From Euryarchaeota archaeon UBA59 (GTDB lineage: Archaea > Thermoplasmatota > Poseidoniia > Poseidoniales > Thalassarchaeaceae): a stretch of 25,801 nucleotides of DNA. The notes beneath the pieces were generated by a model, which was given only the letters and a program-made list of their open reading frames with translations, ran no database searches and was not told where the DNA came from. This document shows positions 1-12,000 of the stretch, piece by piece (positions within the stretch are counted from its first letter, which is position 1; each line of letters begins with the position of its first letter). The stretch spans positions 1 to 25,801 of the forward strand of contig DAVI01000119.1 of the NCBI GenBank assembly GCA_002505495.1. Reading direction: 5' to 3'. A program made the translations under genes and the position numbers.

Positions 1-854
1 ACATCGATTGTTGCAGCCACAGTCGCCCTGATGTCATGGTCGTCCCGAGAGCCGTTGAAACCCCCGCCGTTCCAGGAGATGCTTCCAGAGAGTTCGACCG
101 GGCCTGAATCTCTAATCCAGCTGTCGGTGCCCGAAGCGCTCCCGTCGATGCTGAGTTGAGCACCGAAGATGGTTGAGTTGATGGCACTCAAACTACCCCC
201 GTCAGCGATGTTTAGCGAGAATCCGCTTTCACCTCTCAGCATCCATCCCGGGCCATCCAAGTCGCTGCCCTCGAAGCTCACTATGTTGTCCCAGCCCTCG
301 AGAACGATTCGGTCGATCACCAGTTCTCCCCACGACGCATCCTCCATCTCAAATGAGAGCCATGCCCCATCTTCCATCAATGGTATCAAGCCGGCTCCGA
401 AGGAGTATTCATCACCATTCATCGGCGTCTTGACTCCGTCCTTCCACTGAACGGTGAAGTTTGAGAGGTTGTAACCGTCTGCACTGTGGATCGTGATGGT
501 GAAGCCACTACCCGCGTCGCTCTCTGGAATCCATAGCCTCGAGGTTTGGCCGTAGGCATTCCACCACTGCTGGTCGCTGGGCGGCTCTACCGCATTCAAC
601 GAGCCATTCTCCATCACCAGAGAGCCGAGAACTTCGATGCTCGCATCCTTTGCTATCGCCACAGAACCGTTTACTGTCACTGTGACGCCTGCATCAATGA
701 TGACTGCGCCAGACAGAGTATCCCCCTCATTCCATGTTTGGTCGGAGGTGATGTTGCCTCCAGAGATGGTGTCAGCGAGTGCGGGGGTGGTCGTCACACC
801 CAGTCCAGTCAGCATCAGCGTGGTCAGGAGGAGGGCCAGCATTCTTCGGTTCAT
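1..854 (-). CDS. Secreted surface protein, N-terminal part (runs off left edge)
   Basis: Reading the minus strand from ATG at 854 gives an open frame of 284 complete codons with no stop, running off the left edge. The product starts with a clear Sec signal peptide: MNRR, then a hydrophobic stretch (LALLLTTLMLTGLGV), then a TPALA cleavage site near residue 27. The mature part is beta-rich and low in Lys and Cys, with Gly/Asn/Asp turns, several N-x-S/T sequons and Trp-rich strands, as in archaeal surface proteins. The first ~50 mature residues (ISGGNIT...TW...LSGAVIIDAGVTVTV) resemble the start of the mature beta-helix protein at 14323. An in-frame ATG at 881 would add nine residues and lies 27 nt from a TAATTA element, so the start is uncertain. 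No specific function is recognised. C-terminal anchoring cannot be judged because that end is missing. Confidence 0.8.
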   Translation of the reverse strand, partial: MNRRMLALLLTTLMLTGLGVTTTPALADTISGGNITSDQTWNEGDTLSGAVIIDAGVTVTVNGSVAIAKDASIEVLGSLVMENGSLNAVEPPSDQQWWNAYGQTSRLWIPESDAGSGFTITIHSADGYNLSNFTVQWKDGVKTPMNGDEYSFGAGLIPLMEDGAWLSFEMEDASWGELVIDRIVLEGWDNIVSFEGSDLDGPGWMLRGESGFSLNIADGGSLSAINSTIFGAQLSIDGSASGTDSWIRDSGPVELSGSISWNGGGFNGSRDDHDIRATVAATID

Positions 855-908
855 CGTGCGCCCGAGCCCGCATGAGAACATGAAACCGACGCCGGCGGGT
901 GCGTAGGC

Positions 909-914
909 TAATTA
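909..914. promoter_or_regulatory. Possible shared TATA element between divergent genes
   Basis: The palindrome TAATTA sits in the GC-rich gap between the leftward secreted protein and the rightward carS. It lies 23 nt before the ATG at 938 and 27 nt before the alternative minus-strand ATG at 881. Both spacings fit archaeal TATA boxes driving leaderless transcripts. This is inferred from position and base composition only. Confidence 0.35.
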
Positions 915-937
915 CCGGGTATTGGGTCGTTTGTTTG

Positions 938-1621
938 ATGTCATCAGAGTATGTGCCGTGGGACAGTCCAATCATCGCGCCCCTGCTCGTCCTCTGGCTG
1001 TACCTTCCCGGATATCTCTCTAACACAGCGGCGATGCTCGGCGGAAAATGGATACCAGATATGACTGGCCTTCCGGTCAAGCCGATTGACGGCGGCAAGG
1101 TGCTCGGTGACGGAAACAGGATGCTGGGCGACGGCAAGACTTGGAATGGTTTCATTGGAGGGACCTTGGGGGGTGGTTTGCTGTGCATCCTGACTCACGC
1201 GATTGCCTCGGGGAACCACATCGGTTCAGCGCCGTTCTTGGACCCCCTCGGAACCTACGGCTCCTCCTCGGGCGTCGTTGAAGAGGCATGGTTCTGGCTC
1301 GGAGGAGAGTGGGGTGCGGCATTCGTGATGGGATGCGTGCTCGGCTTCGGTTGCATGCTCGGCGACTCAGTCGGCTCATTCATCAAGCGACGCCGTGGCC
1401 ACAAGAGAGAGGGTGATGTCAGCAGCAAGGCACCACTTCTCGATACCCTTCCATTCGCCATTTTCGCCTTCCTGTTCGGGCTACTTTTCCTCTCGCCCTC
1501 CATAGTGGGAAGTTCAGACCTGTTGCTTGGAATGGCGCTGTTGCTCGTACTGACCCCAATCATCCACCGTGCCTTCAACCTGCTCGGCTATCGGCTTGGT
1601 CTGAAGTCAGTTCCCTACTGA
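938..1621 (+). CDS. carS: CDP-archaeol synthase (CTP:2,3-di-O-geranylgeranylglyceryl phosphate cytidylyltransferase)
   Basis: CarS activates the unsaturated archaeal ether lipid (digeranylgeranylglyceryl phosphate) with CTP to give CDP-archaeol, the precursor of polar head-group attachment, at the cytoplasmic membrane. With the start at 938 the protein has 227 residues and about five membrane segments. Family signatures are visible: the PIDGGK...LGDGNRMLGDGKTWNGFIGG stretch (LGDGKTW at residues 63-69) and a second LGD followed by SVGSFIKRR (D143) and a PLLDTLPF element, matching the CarS/CDP-alcohol cytidylyltransferase pattern. A longer frame opens with ATG at 899, but its extra 13 residues precede the usual MxxxY...LLxLWxYLPxYxxN start, and a TATA-like TAATTA lies 23 nt before 938. 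The loop between segments two and three is somewhat long and Gly/Ser-rich. purD follows after 45 nt on the same strand. Confidence 0.93.
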   Translation: MSSEYVPWDSPIIAPLLVLWLYLPGYLSNTAAMLGGKWIPDMTGLPVKPIDGGKVLGDGNRMLGDGKTWNGFIGGTLGGGLLCILTHAIASGNHIGSAPFLDPLGTYGSSSGVVEEAWFWLGGEWGAAFVMGCVLGFGCMLGDSVGSFIKRRRGHKREGDVSSKAPLLDTLPFAIFAFLFGLLFLSPSIVGSSDLLLGMALLLVLTPIIHRAFNLLGYRLGLKSVPY

Positions 1622-1666
1622 CGTTGTGGGGAACCTTATGGAGTCGACACGCTGCCAATGCCTTGT

Positions 1667-2935
1667 ATGTCAGAGGCAACTGTGCTGGTAGTAGGCGGAG
1701 GTGGACGCGAACACGCCCTCGCCCTCGGACTGGTCGCCTCACCGTCAGTCGGTGAGGTGCATCTCGCTCCGGGTAACGCTGGAACGGCATCAATCGCCAC
1801 CAACCACGATGTCAGCGACAGTGACGTCGAAGCTCTGGTGGAACTGGCGCAGTCACTCGATTGTGACCTGGTTGTGGTCGGCCCGGAGGGGCCGCTTGTA
1901 AACGGTCTGGCAGATTCCTGCCGCGCAGCAGGAATTCCCTGTTTCGGCCCGCATTCTGAGGGTGCCGAACTAGAGGGTAGCAAACTGTATGCAAAGCAGG
2001 TGATGAACAATCTCAACATCCCGACTGCCGCCTTCCATCTCATCGATTCAGCATCTCAAATCGACGCAGCCTTGGATGACTTCGCACCACCTTGGGTGGT
2101 CAAGCGGGATGTCTTGGTTGGGGGGAAGGGGGTGGTTGTGACTTCCGAACGAGAGGAGGCATCTTCGGCACTTCACGAGGGCGTCTCTCTAGACGGAGTC
2201 GTACTGCTGGAGGAATTCCTTTCCGGCGAAGAGGCGAGCATGTTGGTGATGCTCGACGAGAGCGGTTGGGTCGCACTGCCAGCGAGTCAAGATCACAAGC
2301 GAGTCGGCGAGGATGACACCGGTCCCAACACCGGGGGAATGGGCGCTTATGCGCCCGCCCCAGTCGTCACCGAGGAATTGCGTCAGAAGGTGTTTGAGAG
2401 AATCGTTGACCCAATGCATGAATGGCTTACTGCGCAGGATACTCCCTACCGTGGCTGTCTCTATGTCGGGCTCATGATTGACGATGTCAATGACCCATAT
2501 GTGGTAGAATACAATGTCCGTTTCGGAGACCCGGAAACGCAGGTAACGGTGCCGTTGATCGAGAGTGATTTGTACGAACTTCTGTACGCCGTCGCAACCG
2601 GAAATGTCGCCTACTCGAACCCCCGATTTTCGACGGCTCACGCGATGACCGTGGTGCTCGCCTCCGAAGGTTACCCCGGGCCTCCTAGGAAGGGGTTGCC
2701 AATCACCATCGAGCATGCGATGATTGCACAGGAAGAGGGTGGTGCATTCGTACACCACGCTGGCACCGCCTCCGCCGATAACGGCCAGCTGGTCTCCAGT
2801 GGCGGCCGAGTGCTCGCTTGTACCGGCATCGGCGCCACGCTTGGGGAAGCACGGGAGTTGGCGTATTCTCTGATGGATGGGATCTCCCTTGAAGGGTCTC
2901 ATTACCGGTCTGACATTGGATACCGGGCGTTATAG
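1667..2935 (+). CDS. purD: Phosphoribosylamine-glycine ligase (GAR synthetase)
   Basis: PurD catalyses the second step of purine synthesis, joining glycine to 5-phosphoribosylamine with ATP (ATP-grasp superfamily, cytosolic). At 422 residues it has the usual family length. The N-terminal nucleotide-binding loop GGGGREHAL is at residues 10-18, the ATP-grasp glycine loop reads VLVGGKGVVV, QDHKR is at 208-212 followed by GPNTGGMGAYAPAP, and the metal-binding EYNVRFGDPETQ segment has F286 at its centre. An ATG three codons upstream (1658) is also possible. I prefer 1667 because the conserved beta strand begins a few residues later and a TTATG element lies 26 nt upstream, fitting leaderless transcription. 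The gene sits 45 nt after carS and may be co-transcribed with it. No unusual residues were noticed. Confidence 0.96.
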   Translation: MSEATVLVVGGGGREHALALGLVASPSVGEVHLAPGNAGTASIATNHDVSDSDVEALVELAQSLDCDLVVVGPEGPLVNGLADSCRAAGIPCFGPHSEGAELEGSKLYAKQVMNNLNIPTAAFHLIDSASQIDAALDDFAPPWVVKRDVLVGGKGVVVTSEREEASSALHEGVSLDGVVLLEEFLSGEEASMLVMLDESGWVALPASQDHKRVGEDDTGPNTGGMGAYAPAPVVTEELRQKVFERIVDPMHEWLTAQDTPYRGCLYVGLMIDDVNDPYVVEYNVRFGDPETQVTVPLIESDLYELLYAVATGNVAYSNPRFSTAHAMTVVLASEGYPGPPRKGLPITIEHAMIAQEEGGAFVHHAGTASADNGQLVSSGGRVLACTGIGATLGEARELAYSLMDGISLEGSHYRSDIGYRAL

Positions 2936-2995
2936 CGATATTATTGCTGAAAGGGACAATGCTCGGCATCTGCTCGCGTGCGCGTGTGAAAACGG

Positions 2996-3001
2996 TTAAA
3001 A
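2996..3001 (+). promoter_or_regulatory. TATA-like element before the giant oligosaccharyltransferase gene
   Basis: TTAAAA lies in a short AT-rich patch (2988-3002) of an otherwise GC-rich 108-nt gap and ends 42 nt before the ATG at 3044. The TTATAT element before the beta-helix gene has the same spacing to its start, which modestly supports both being promoters with leaders of roughly 15-20 nt. Confidence 0.35.
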
Positions 3002-3043
3002 CAAGGGGTCAGGTGGCGGCGACGCTGACAGTCGAGAGACTGG

Positions 3044-6000
3044 ATGACCGAGGGAAAGATAATGGAAAGTGACACCTCAAAAAAGGAGACCGTCAATCCG
3101 GCAATGAGTCTCATCAGTGCACCGTTGGCAGGACTTGTCCTGCTGCTGCTCACGATGATGATGTATCCGCTGGGTGTGGCGTATGATGGACAAACCGCAG
3201 TGATGACACAAGTGCTGCCTTTCGTGATGCTCACGATCGGGGCACTCTTCGGCGTCGTACCTCGATTGGTCTTCTCCTCTCTTGGGGTCAAGCCTTCGCA
3301 GGTCACCCTGCTGATATTCGCTCCACTAGTGATTGCTGCTGCAATCCCCCAGTTGGTGCTTGGCGATACTCTACTCGGCGTGCTGTTTCTGGTGCTCGCC
3401 TTCGGGGTCCACCTGTTCGACCGAGTTGGACGGAGCGAGGAGGCCTCGCTCGTCATCTGGGTCGTAATGGGCTTCTACGCTGCGATTTCGTTTGCCAGCG
3501 TCGCCGCTCCGACTTGGAACGGTGAACAATTCATCAACGGCGCTTGGTTGCCAATCTTCGATTCTACATCGAGCGGCTACTGGGGCGCAATCGATGGACA
3601 CAGGGAGGCAACCGCCTTCCTATTCTTCAACGGATGGATGATTGCCGTCCTCACCGGAGTTCTTGCGACTCTCGGGCTGAGGGGGGTCATCTCAACGCCG
3701 AGCCGCGGTCGTTGGTTCGCCAACCTGCCCGACCGGCTCCACGACAAGGCGTTCCTACCACTCTTCATCGGATTCGGCATTTGGCTCGCCGCTCATATCA
3801 TCTCTGAGTGGTCGTTCTTCGCTGCTGGCGAGTCGGCAAGAATCTCAGGCGAGAGGATGACCATTTGGTGGGCGGTTTTCACCGGTGTCATCTCGTTGGC
3901 CGCGATGTTCTGCATCGCAGAGAACTGGCGTACCCGCGGTGCACTGCTCCTCGCTAACTGGGGTTTGTACACGATGGGTGGACTTCAGGACCGGGGACTT
4001 ATCTTGGACGGTAGCTCCAATTGGCACAGTTATTTTCACGGCACAAACGGCCTGTTTGTCTGGTTCTTCCTCTTCTTCTGGCTAAATGCACTCGCCATCA
4101 TGCTCGGAGTGAAGGGCGTGCTAGGCTCGACCGCCCCACGGCGGGAGGCAGGGCTTGCGCGTCAGTGGTGGAAGAAAAATTGGTACGGAGTCATCGTAGG
4201 TTCAGCCCTCTTCTCGGCACTTGTGGTTCGGGTTGTGTGGAACGTCATTCCATTCATGAACGCCGCTGGCACCCACGAGTGGGACCTGACTGGAGGCTCT
4301 GACCCGTGGTACATGATGCGCACGGTTGAGTATGTTCTGGCACAACACAACCATTTCCTGATTGACATGGACCGCTCCTATCCGCTTGGCGCGATCAACC
4401 CCCGACCGCCTCTGTTCTCCTGGAGCCTCGCTATCGGTGGGATGTTGCTCGCACCTCTCCTCGACGTGCCTGCCTCGGACGCGGTCTGGTGGTCTGTAGC
4501 AGCATTGCCTGCGATTTATGGAGCACTATGTGTTCTGCCAATCGCAGGGATTGGCAACCGCTTCTTCGGTAAGGCAACTGGTGCGGTGGCCGCTTGGCTC
4601 ATCGCACTGATGCCCGGGCATGTCAGCCACAGCACACTTGCGCTGGCTGACCACGACTCGTTTGCGATTCTGTTCCTCACATTAGGATTCTATTTCTGGT
4701 TGAAGGCCGTCAACGCAGCCGGCGATGAAAAGTTGGTGGAAAACGCCTCTTGGTCTCCCTCCTACCTCCTAAAGGGAGTGAGGGCAACTTTCGAGAAGCG
4801 GCCTACAGCGATTGCCAACGCAGCTCTTGCGGGAATGGCATTCGCAACCGTTGCCCTCGGCTGGAAGGGATTCGTCTATGGGCTCGCAATCGTATTTGCC
4901 GCCTTCTTCATGCAGGCGGTACTGAACCTGTTCCGAAGAAAGGATAGCATGGCCCTCTACGTCTGCACACTGACGATGATGATGGTCGCATTCCTGATAC
5001 CTCTGCCATTCTACTCCCACATGCAACTGCAGTTGGTATGGGACGCGAGCGGATTCCAACCGATGTTCTACATCGTCGGCTTCACCTTCGCGGCAGGCTG
5101 GGTCGCGGTCTCATTCCGCGACAAGCCGTGGCTGCTCGTGTTAGTCAGCGGGAGCGGCCTTGCTGGAGCCATCCTCGGTAGCCTTTGGCTGCTCCAATAC
5201 GCCGAAGTCTCAAACGGTTGGGATGTTCTGACAACTGGTGGATACTACCTATCGAAGAACAAGATTTTCGACACGATTGCAGAGGCTCAGGCGCCTAGTC
5301 GAGCGATGCTGTTCGCCTCCTTCGGACCGATAGTCGCCCTTGCGGCACTCTCAGCGGGCATCATTGCTCTCTGGCAAGGTTTCAGAGGGAGGAGCAGCAC
5401 GAAACTCGTTCTGGCAATCTGGATCCTGCTGGCAGGCTTGATGGCTTGGAGAGCAGGCCGTTTCGTGTTCAACGCAACCCCTCCAGTAGCCATCATGGGT
5501 GCTTGGGCACTTGTGCTCGCATGGGGCCGCATGGGTGGCTTGGACATCGGTAAGTCGTGGAGACGGTTTGGTATCGGTTCACCAAAGGCCCGCTTCTCTG
5601 CAAGTGGCAAGGCGCTGAAGAAGCATCCAGGTGTGGTTGCGATCCTAATCGTCTTCCTGCTCGTGTTCTCACAACACGCCGCCTACGGCCTCGACTCGGG
5701 GATTCCATCCGGAAACTCAGAAGCGAAGGAAGTTGACTCCGTCATCTACAACATCACGCCATCGCTGCTTCGGGCTGAAGATCCTCTCTTTGGTTGGTCC
5801 ATCCTCGACTCAACCCCATACAACCCCAACAGCAACTGTCGCGGTACGAACAAGGAAACCAGTTGTTGGTATCTGGGTTCATTCGGCTCAGCCTTCAACA
5901 GTGCTCAGTGGAATTCAGCATACCAGTGGATGCAAGAACAGGACGCCGATGTGCCGTTCGGCCAACGGCCTGGATTTGTTTCATGGTGGGACTACGGCTT

Positions 6001-9000
6001 CCAAGCGCTCGCTCAGGGTTCTCACCCGACGGTCGCCGACAACTTCCAGAGCGGAATTCCAGCAGCAGGGAACATGCTGTTGGCTCAGGGTGAAGGGGAT
6101 CTACTCGCCCTCTTCATCATGACACTGTCCGAGGGTGACCTACGCTACAATGGCGGCGTTCACACCGCTGGATTCAATGCAGCGCTAGATGAGCATATGA
6201 GCAGTTCCCAAATTGACGAATTTGTCTTTCTCAACATGCTCGGCGGAGATGAAGGGGCGGGCGTTGAAGCGCGTTCGTTCAAGATTTACAGAAGTGCGGG
6301 TAATGTCCATATCGGAGTCGGCTACGCAATCGACGACAACGGCCTCCCTATCGGGGCCAAGATTTACCGCGTCTACGAGAGCCGCGTACAGGTCGGCACC
6401 AACTACCAGTTGGAATTCGATGCAATGTTGATGTTCAATCAAACCAAGCAGCGCAATGATGTGGTGAAGAATGACGTCAGCCACTATGTCATCGGTGACT
6501 ACTGGTACACTAGCGACATCGTCGAGGAATTTGACTCGGTAGCGACCTCCCTTCACCGGCAGAACGCTCGCCTCGCCCTCGGCAGGACTTTCCTCACAAC
6601 TGCGCTCGACATGGAGGAGCTGGTCTCACTCTATGCGACTCTGACACACAGCATCACCTACGAGGTTAGTGATTCGTCAGGTTCACCCGGTGACACCATC
6701 GTGAGGAACCACGACATCCGTTACTTCGCCATCGACCACAGACTCTACCCAACTGCCGGTTCGTATGGCGAGTCGGGCGGAAATCCAACCGGGATTTTCT
6801 ACGCTCCCACAACCCTCTCTGGTCTAGACCCCTCAACCTACATGGATACCTACTATGTTACTCAGCGGGGTGATTCCAGTTTCTATGTCGACATGACTCA
6901 GGAGCAGTACGAAGAGGAGTACAAGGGCGACATTCTTAGGAGTCAGTCCCAAAATGATGTTGATGTCATCCGTGCTGTAGATATCAGGATCGATCAGCAG
7001 TCTGAATTCTTTGACACCATGATTGCACGAGGTTACATCGGCTATGGTTCCGAAGACTTGGGTCTTCCAGGAAAGCCATCCCAGCCCGGGCAACATTTCG
7101 ACATGCGAGGTACGGCCAACGAATCTCTACAGTATGCCTTCCCACTTCCGGGAGCGATGATGAATCATTTCGTAATTGCTAATTGGTACGATGCAGGTGC
7201 CGGGCAGAACAAGCCATGGTATGACGCGAACACCTACGTCAAGATTCTGAAGTACTACTCCGGCGCCACCCTAACGGGCGACGTGATCCTCGGTGATGTC
7301 AGTACAATACCGAAGGCTCGCCTCCTAATCGAGAGGGACGCATACAGCGGCGAGGATGCCTCGGATGAGGACTATCGCCAGTATTGGATTCCAATTGGCA
7401 GTGTTGATGCTGATGAGAACGGGCACTTCGAGTTCCGCGTGCCAGCAGGACACATACGCGTGACAGCGTTCACCGGCTTTTCGGAGGATCCCGAAGAGGG
7501 CCTCTCCAGCGACCGTGACGCCATCACACAGGCGAAGAACAACTACCAGACATGGCAGGGTTGGACCTATGATGTCCTCGGAGCTGAGGGAGAGACTGGC
7601 CGGGATATCAACCCGGTCACAGCAATCCTCGCAAACGTCTCGGGCGGAATGATGCTCGGCGCAATGGAGTTCAATGTCACCGGCGAGCAAGCAGATACCG
7701 ATGGCGGATATGTCATCGAGAAGTCAATTGACATCCCCGCATCGAGCGCAAGCGGCATAGTTCGATGGGATGGCCACGAGTCGTTCGACGGCACACCCCT
7801 CGTCTCTCACGAATTAATCATGCAGGACATTTGGACCGACCAAGAGGTAACCCATGTTTGGACAACAAACGGTACGGTCGAGGGTACTGAAGAGTACCCA
7901 CGCACCTTCCGAGGTGATGGTCAGATGTTGATCACTGGACCCGCTTACATGGACAGTGACGGCCCAGTTCTGGTATCCGACTTCACTGGAAACTTCACGC
8001 GCGAAATCCTACACAATCACTCCTTCACAGGAGAGGGGAAGTTCCAGGGCCGCGGCTCATTCGTTGGTGCGATTACCGGGAACACCTCGGTAGTGCCTTG
8101 TGACAACACAACTGTGCCGGCAGGTGCGACTGTCTGCTCAGTAAACGCCAGTTCACCGCCGGAGTATGTCTTTGCTGGTGCATTTGAGGGAACTGGAAGG
8201 GTGACTGCGAATCAGTCAGTCTACTACACAACACAACTCTACAGGGAGACTTTGGTGGGCAACGGCATCTTCGTTGCAGATGCTGAAGACGATTCACTTG
8301 AGACCTATGGTACCATCAACGGCACCGGCTTGTTCAGTGGCGCCGGTTTCTTCACCGGGGATATGGTTGAACCGGGAAGTTTCCATTTTGTGGACGCGTT
8401 GCCTGGCACCTACCGTGTGATGGTCATCCTTCCTAACGGTAACCAAACCCGTCTGTCGACACCACTGGAAGTGGGTACCGAGCCGACCAGCGATGTCGAG
8501 TTGCTCCTTGCCGGTTCATGGATTGAAGGGACTATAATCTGGCTTGATTTGGAACCGGGTGCGAACCTGAGTCTCGAACTTCTCGATGATGCGAGGCCCG
8601 ACGAACTACCTACCGAATTATGTGATGATGTCGGGTTGGCACCTTGCTTCGTGACTACGAACGAGACAGGTTCGTTCGGATTCGGGCCACTGCCCGATGG
8701 CAGTTACAAGTTGCGAATGGATGCCGACGGAGATGGCTTCTACGAGTGTGTACCTTGGTACAGACCGGCCCAACCCGTATTTTGTGATGGCCGCGCATCA
8801 ATTCGACCTCAAGCAGACCCGGAGGAGTTCACTCTGATTGATGAGAACTCACCGGTTCCAATGCACTTCGATATTGAGTTCACAATGCGAAAGGACCTCG
8901 GCAACGGCACAATGGAGCCGGTGACCGATGTCGATGTGTGGTTCTCAGGCGCGATGCTTTCTGATGGTGAGTTGATTCAGGCGGTATTCGACAATGAGTC

Positions 9001-12000
9001 TTCCACCTACCGGGTGGAGCTGCCTGAGGGCGAATGGGTTGCCAACGCCTCAGCCGGAAGCGAATTGATGGTGTGGGAGGAGTTTGAAATCAGGGAGGAC
9101 CTCAACGACATTGAGTGGGTTTTGAGGCGCAGTGTGAATGTTAGTGGCCAGATTTTGGTTCAGACCAACAAGGTGGAGAGCCCAATCGAGGGGGTGCCAA
9201 ACATTGAGGTTAATTTCCAATGGGGGGCCATCGTGACCAGTGTCCAAACAGGTACGGGAGATGACGCAGGCAACTTCACCATTCTCCTGCCCGAGTTTGC
9301 ACACGTGAATATGACGGTTAGATCGATCGCCAGCCAACTTTCCAACGGCACCCGCTTCAACATAACTGAGGGGATGGCGCCATTGGAGCTCACCTTGGAG
9401 GAGGGCCTCACTGTCGAAGGGGTTGTCTACATCATATCCAATATGACGGAATACTCACCTCACATTCCCGGATTCAGCCCCATCAAGATACACGGCTTCC
9501 ATGAGGAGAGACAGGTGCATTGGTTCTTTGACGTCGATATTGAGAGTGGGCGATTCGTGACCAAGGCACAGTATGGTAATTGGACTCTCAGTGTTGATGA
9601 CGAGAGACTCAACATCGTACCTCTGGACATTGAGGTCTCGGAATCGAATCTGGAAACCATATCCGGAATCGAGATGATAGGCCAGCCAAACAACATCACT
9701 TTGGAGATTTCAACTTTCATTGACCATAACGGTGATGCCAACCTATCCAACGGCACCGTGATAGAGGTCGACTTCGCTTTGGTGCCAATTTCAGGTGGCG
9801 GCGTGGGTTCACGTCTCAACATCACCGCTGACCAATATTCGGATGGGATGGTCGTGGTTTCTGTTGAACCAGGTGTCTACTCGTTGGTAATCGACCTGCA
9901 GGACCCTGAGAATGGTACAGATTACCAGACAGAGATAGCTTCCTCTGAGTTGGTCCTAGAACTCGGCCTCGACAATGTGACTGAGGTTGTGGAAGTTCCA
10001 TTCATTCCGAAGTGGAAGTTTGAGACGACACTTGAGAACTTCAGTGGAGGTGGACAGAACGCCCGTATAGTAAATTTCAAACAGGTGGATGGGGATATTT
10101 CCTTCACGAAGTATACTGACGAGAACGGGACAATACTCGATTACCTGCCAGAGGGTGATTGGCTCGTCACGGTTGACCGCTATGTGACTAGTGAGACTTC
10201 CGAGGAGTACCGCGGATTGCTGAACATCAGTGCGAATTCAACGCGGACAGGCTTGGTTTGGAATTCACTTGAGTCTGCAGAGATATCGATACATCTTACA
10301 GAGTCAGACTCAGGAAACGGCTTGACCGGGTTTGCGCTGACGGCTACGAGTCGAGATGGCCTAGGAGAGGTCACCCTCCCCCTCACCGACGACGGTGGGA
10401 ATGTCACTGCGTACCTTTGGCCTGGTGATTGGACCATCTCCCTGAACAAGACGGAGATTCAACACCGTTGGATACTCGAAGGGCAAGACCTTCCGACTCT
10501 TCAGAGGGGTGAGGTTCTCGTACAGCAGAACTTCACAGTAGAGCACTGGGTCACCCTCGGTGGTAATCTCTTCTGGGATCTTAATGCTGATGATTCCTAC
10601 AACTACAATGAAGGTATCGAGGATGCAAACATTACGGTTACAGGTGATTCGCTTGAAGCACAACTCAACTTGACCAGCGACGCCTCAGGAACTTGGCAGG
10701 TCTTTGTGCCGACAGATGCGAATTACACTGTATCAGCCTCGAAACTCGGCTTCTCGCCGGTGACAGAAATCATCAATGTGACTGGTGTAGCAAGTTCAAC
10801 TGACCTTGAGATGTCTGCTGGGAATGTCACCATCAGTGGATTGGTGGACTATATCCAGATGGAAGTATGGGATGACATAAGTGGCGACATCTCCCTGACA
10901 CTCATTCCATACGCTGGCATCGAGAGAGAATCTCGAACACCTAGCAAGGTTCTGGAAAACGGAAGTTGGACTGGTGGTTGGAATGCATTTGTCGAACCTG
11001 GCAAGTGGGTTCTTGTCGCTCAATCCGTCGAAGACGGGCTAGTCGGAATCACACTCGTCGATGCAGGTGTCCACGACGGTGCAGAGGCCAACTTGACGGT
11101 GACTCAGGGCGGGACACTCTCCTTGACCACATCATGGGTGGACTTCGAGGGAGTTTCACACGACCTTTCCGAGGTAGATGTCTCTGGAGCTGAGATATTG
11201 TCCATACCAGAGATCACGGTAGATGCCGGTTACGGTGTAAAGTACAACGTGACGGTTGACGAGAACGGAATGATTGAGTTCCTATTGCCGTCGGGTGAGT
11301 TGTATCTCGAGAGTGATTTCCAGACGACTGAGCGGGGCATGACAATGGATTACAGCGCCGGCCTGACAGCCACAATCGCCAGTCAGCAGGAGGCCCCGGA
11401 CGCAACACTACGTTTCAACCGCCGAATTGAACACAGCATCTCCTTTGAAGTCATGTCAGCCGACAACTCGACTCAGACCGACGAATCGTATAACGAGGTT
11501 GATGCGGTTCAACTGAACAGTACTCACTACAAGACGATAGAGTACACAATCAACTTGAATTACACCGGCAATGAAGCCTACGACGAGTTCACCAGCGAAG
11601 TCGTATTTTCGGCGGAGGATGCAGCAGATTGGACGATTGAATTCTACAACGGGACGGTCAATGGGACTGAGCAGTGGATCGGTAGCCATCAGTTTACGAT
11701 GGGCCTCGATGGCGGACTTCAGAGTGAGCTACTCGTCCGCGTCATACCGGCAACAATCGATGCCGCCCGTTCAATCGAGGGTGGCCATGTCATCAAGGTG
11801 CGGTTGACCCACGGATCAGGCGTTTTCTCAGAACATGCGCTAACTATCCACATTCCGCAGACTTACGCAGTGAGCGTGACCGTTGCACCGAGTGAAACGG
11901 TTGGTGTATTCCCTGGAGAGGAGGAACGCGTCGAGTTCCAAATAGTGAACGAGGGCAATGGCCAAGACGTGCTCTCCTTTGAGATAGACCGAACTCAACT

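Noticed and set aside
169..906. Plus-strand open frames at 169-450, 546-875 and 637-906
   Set aside because: They lie opposite the minus-strand secreted protein, which has a signal peptide and sensible composition. Their translations are Ser/Pro- or Arg/His-rich and look like antisense readings.
899..937. Upstream start for carS at 899
   Set aside because: The extra residues (MRRLITGYWVVCL) precede the conserved CarS N-terminus, and the TATA-like TAATTA would fall inside the coding sequence.
2189..2902. Minus-strand frame of 237 codons opposite purD
   Set aside because: purD has full family motifs in the other strand. The antisense product has no recognisable features.
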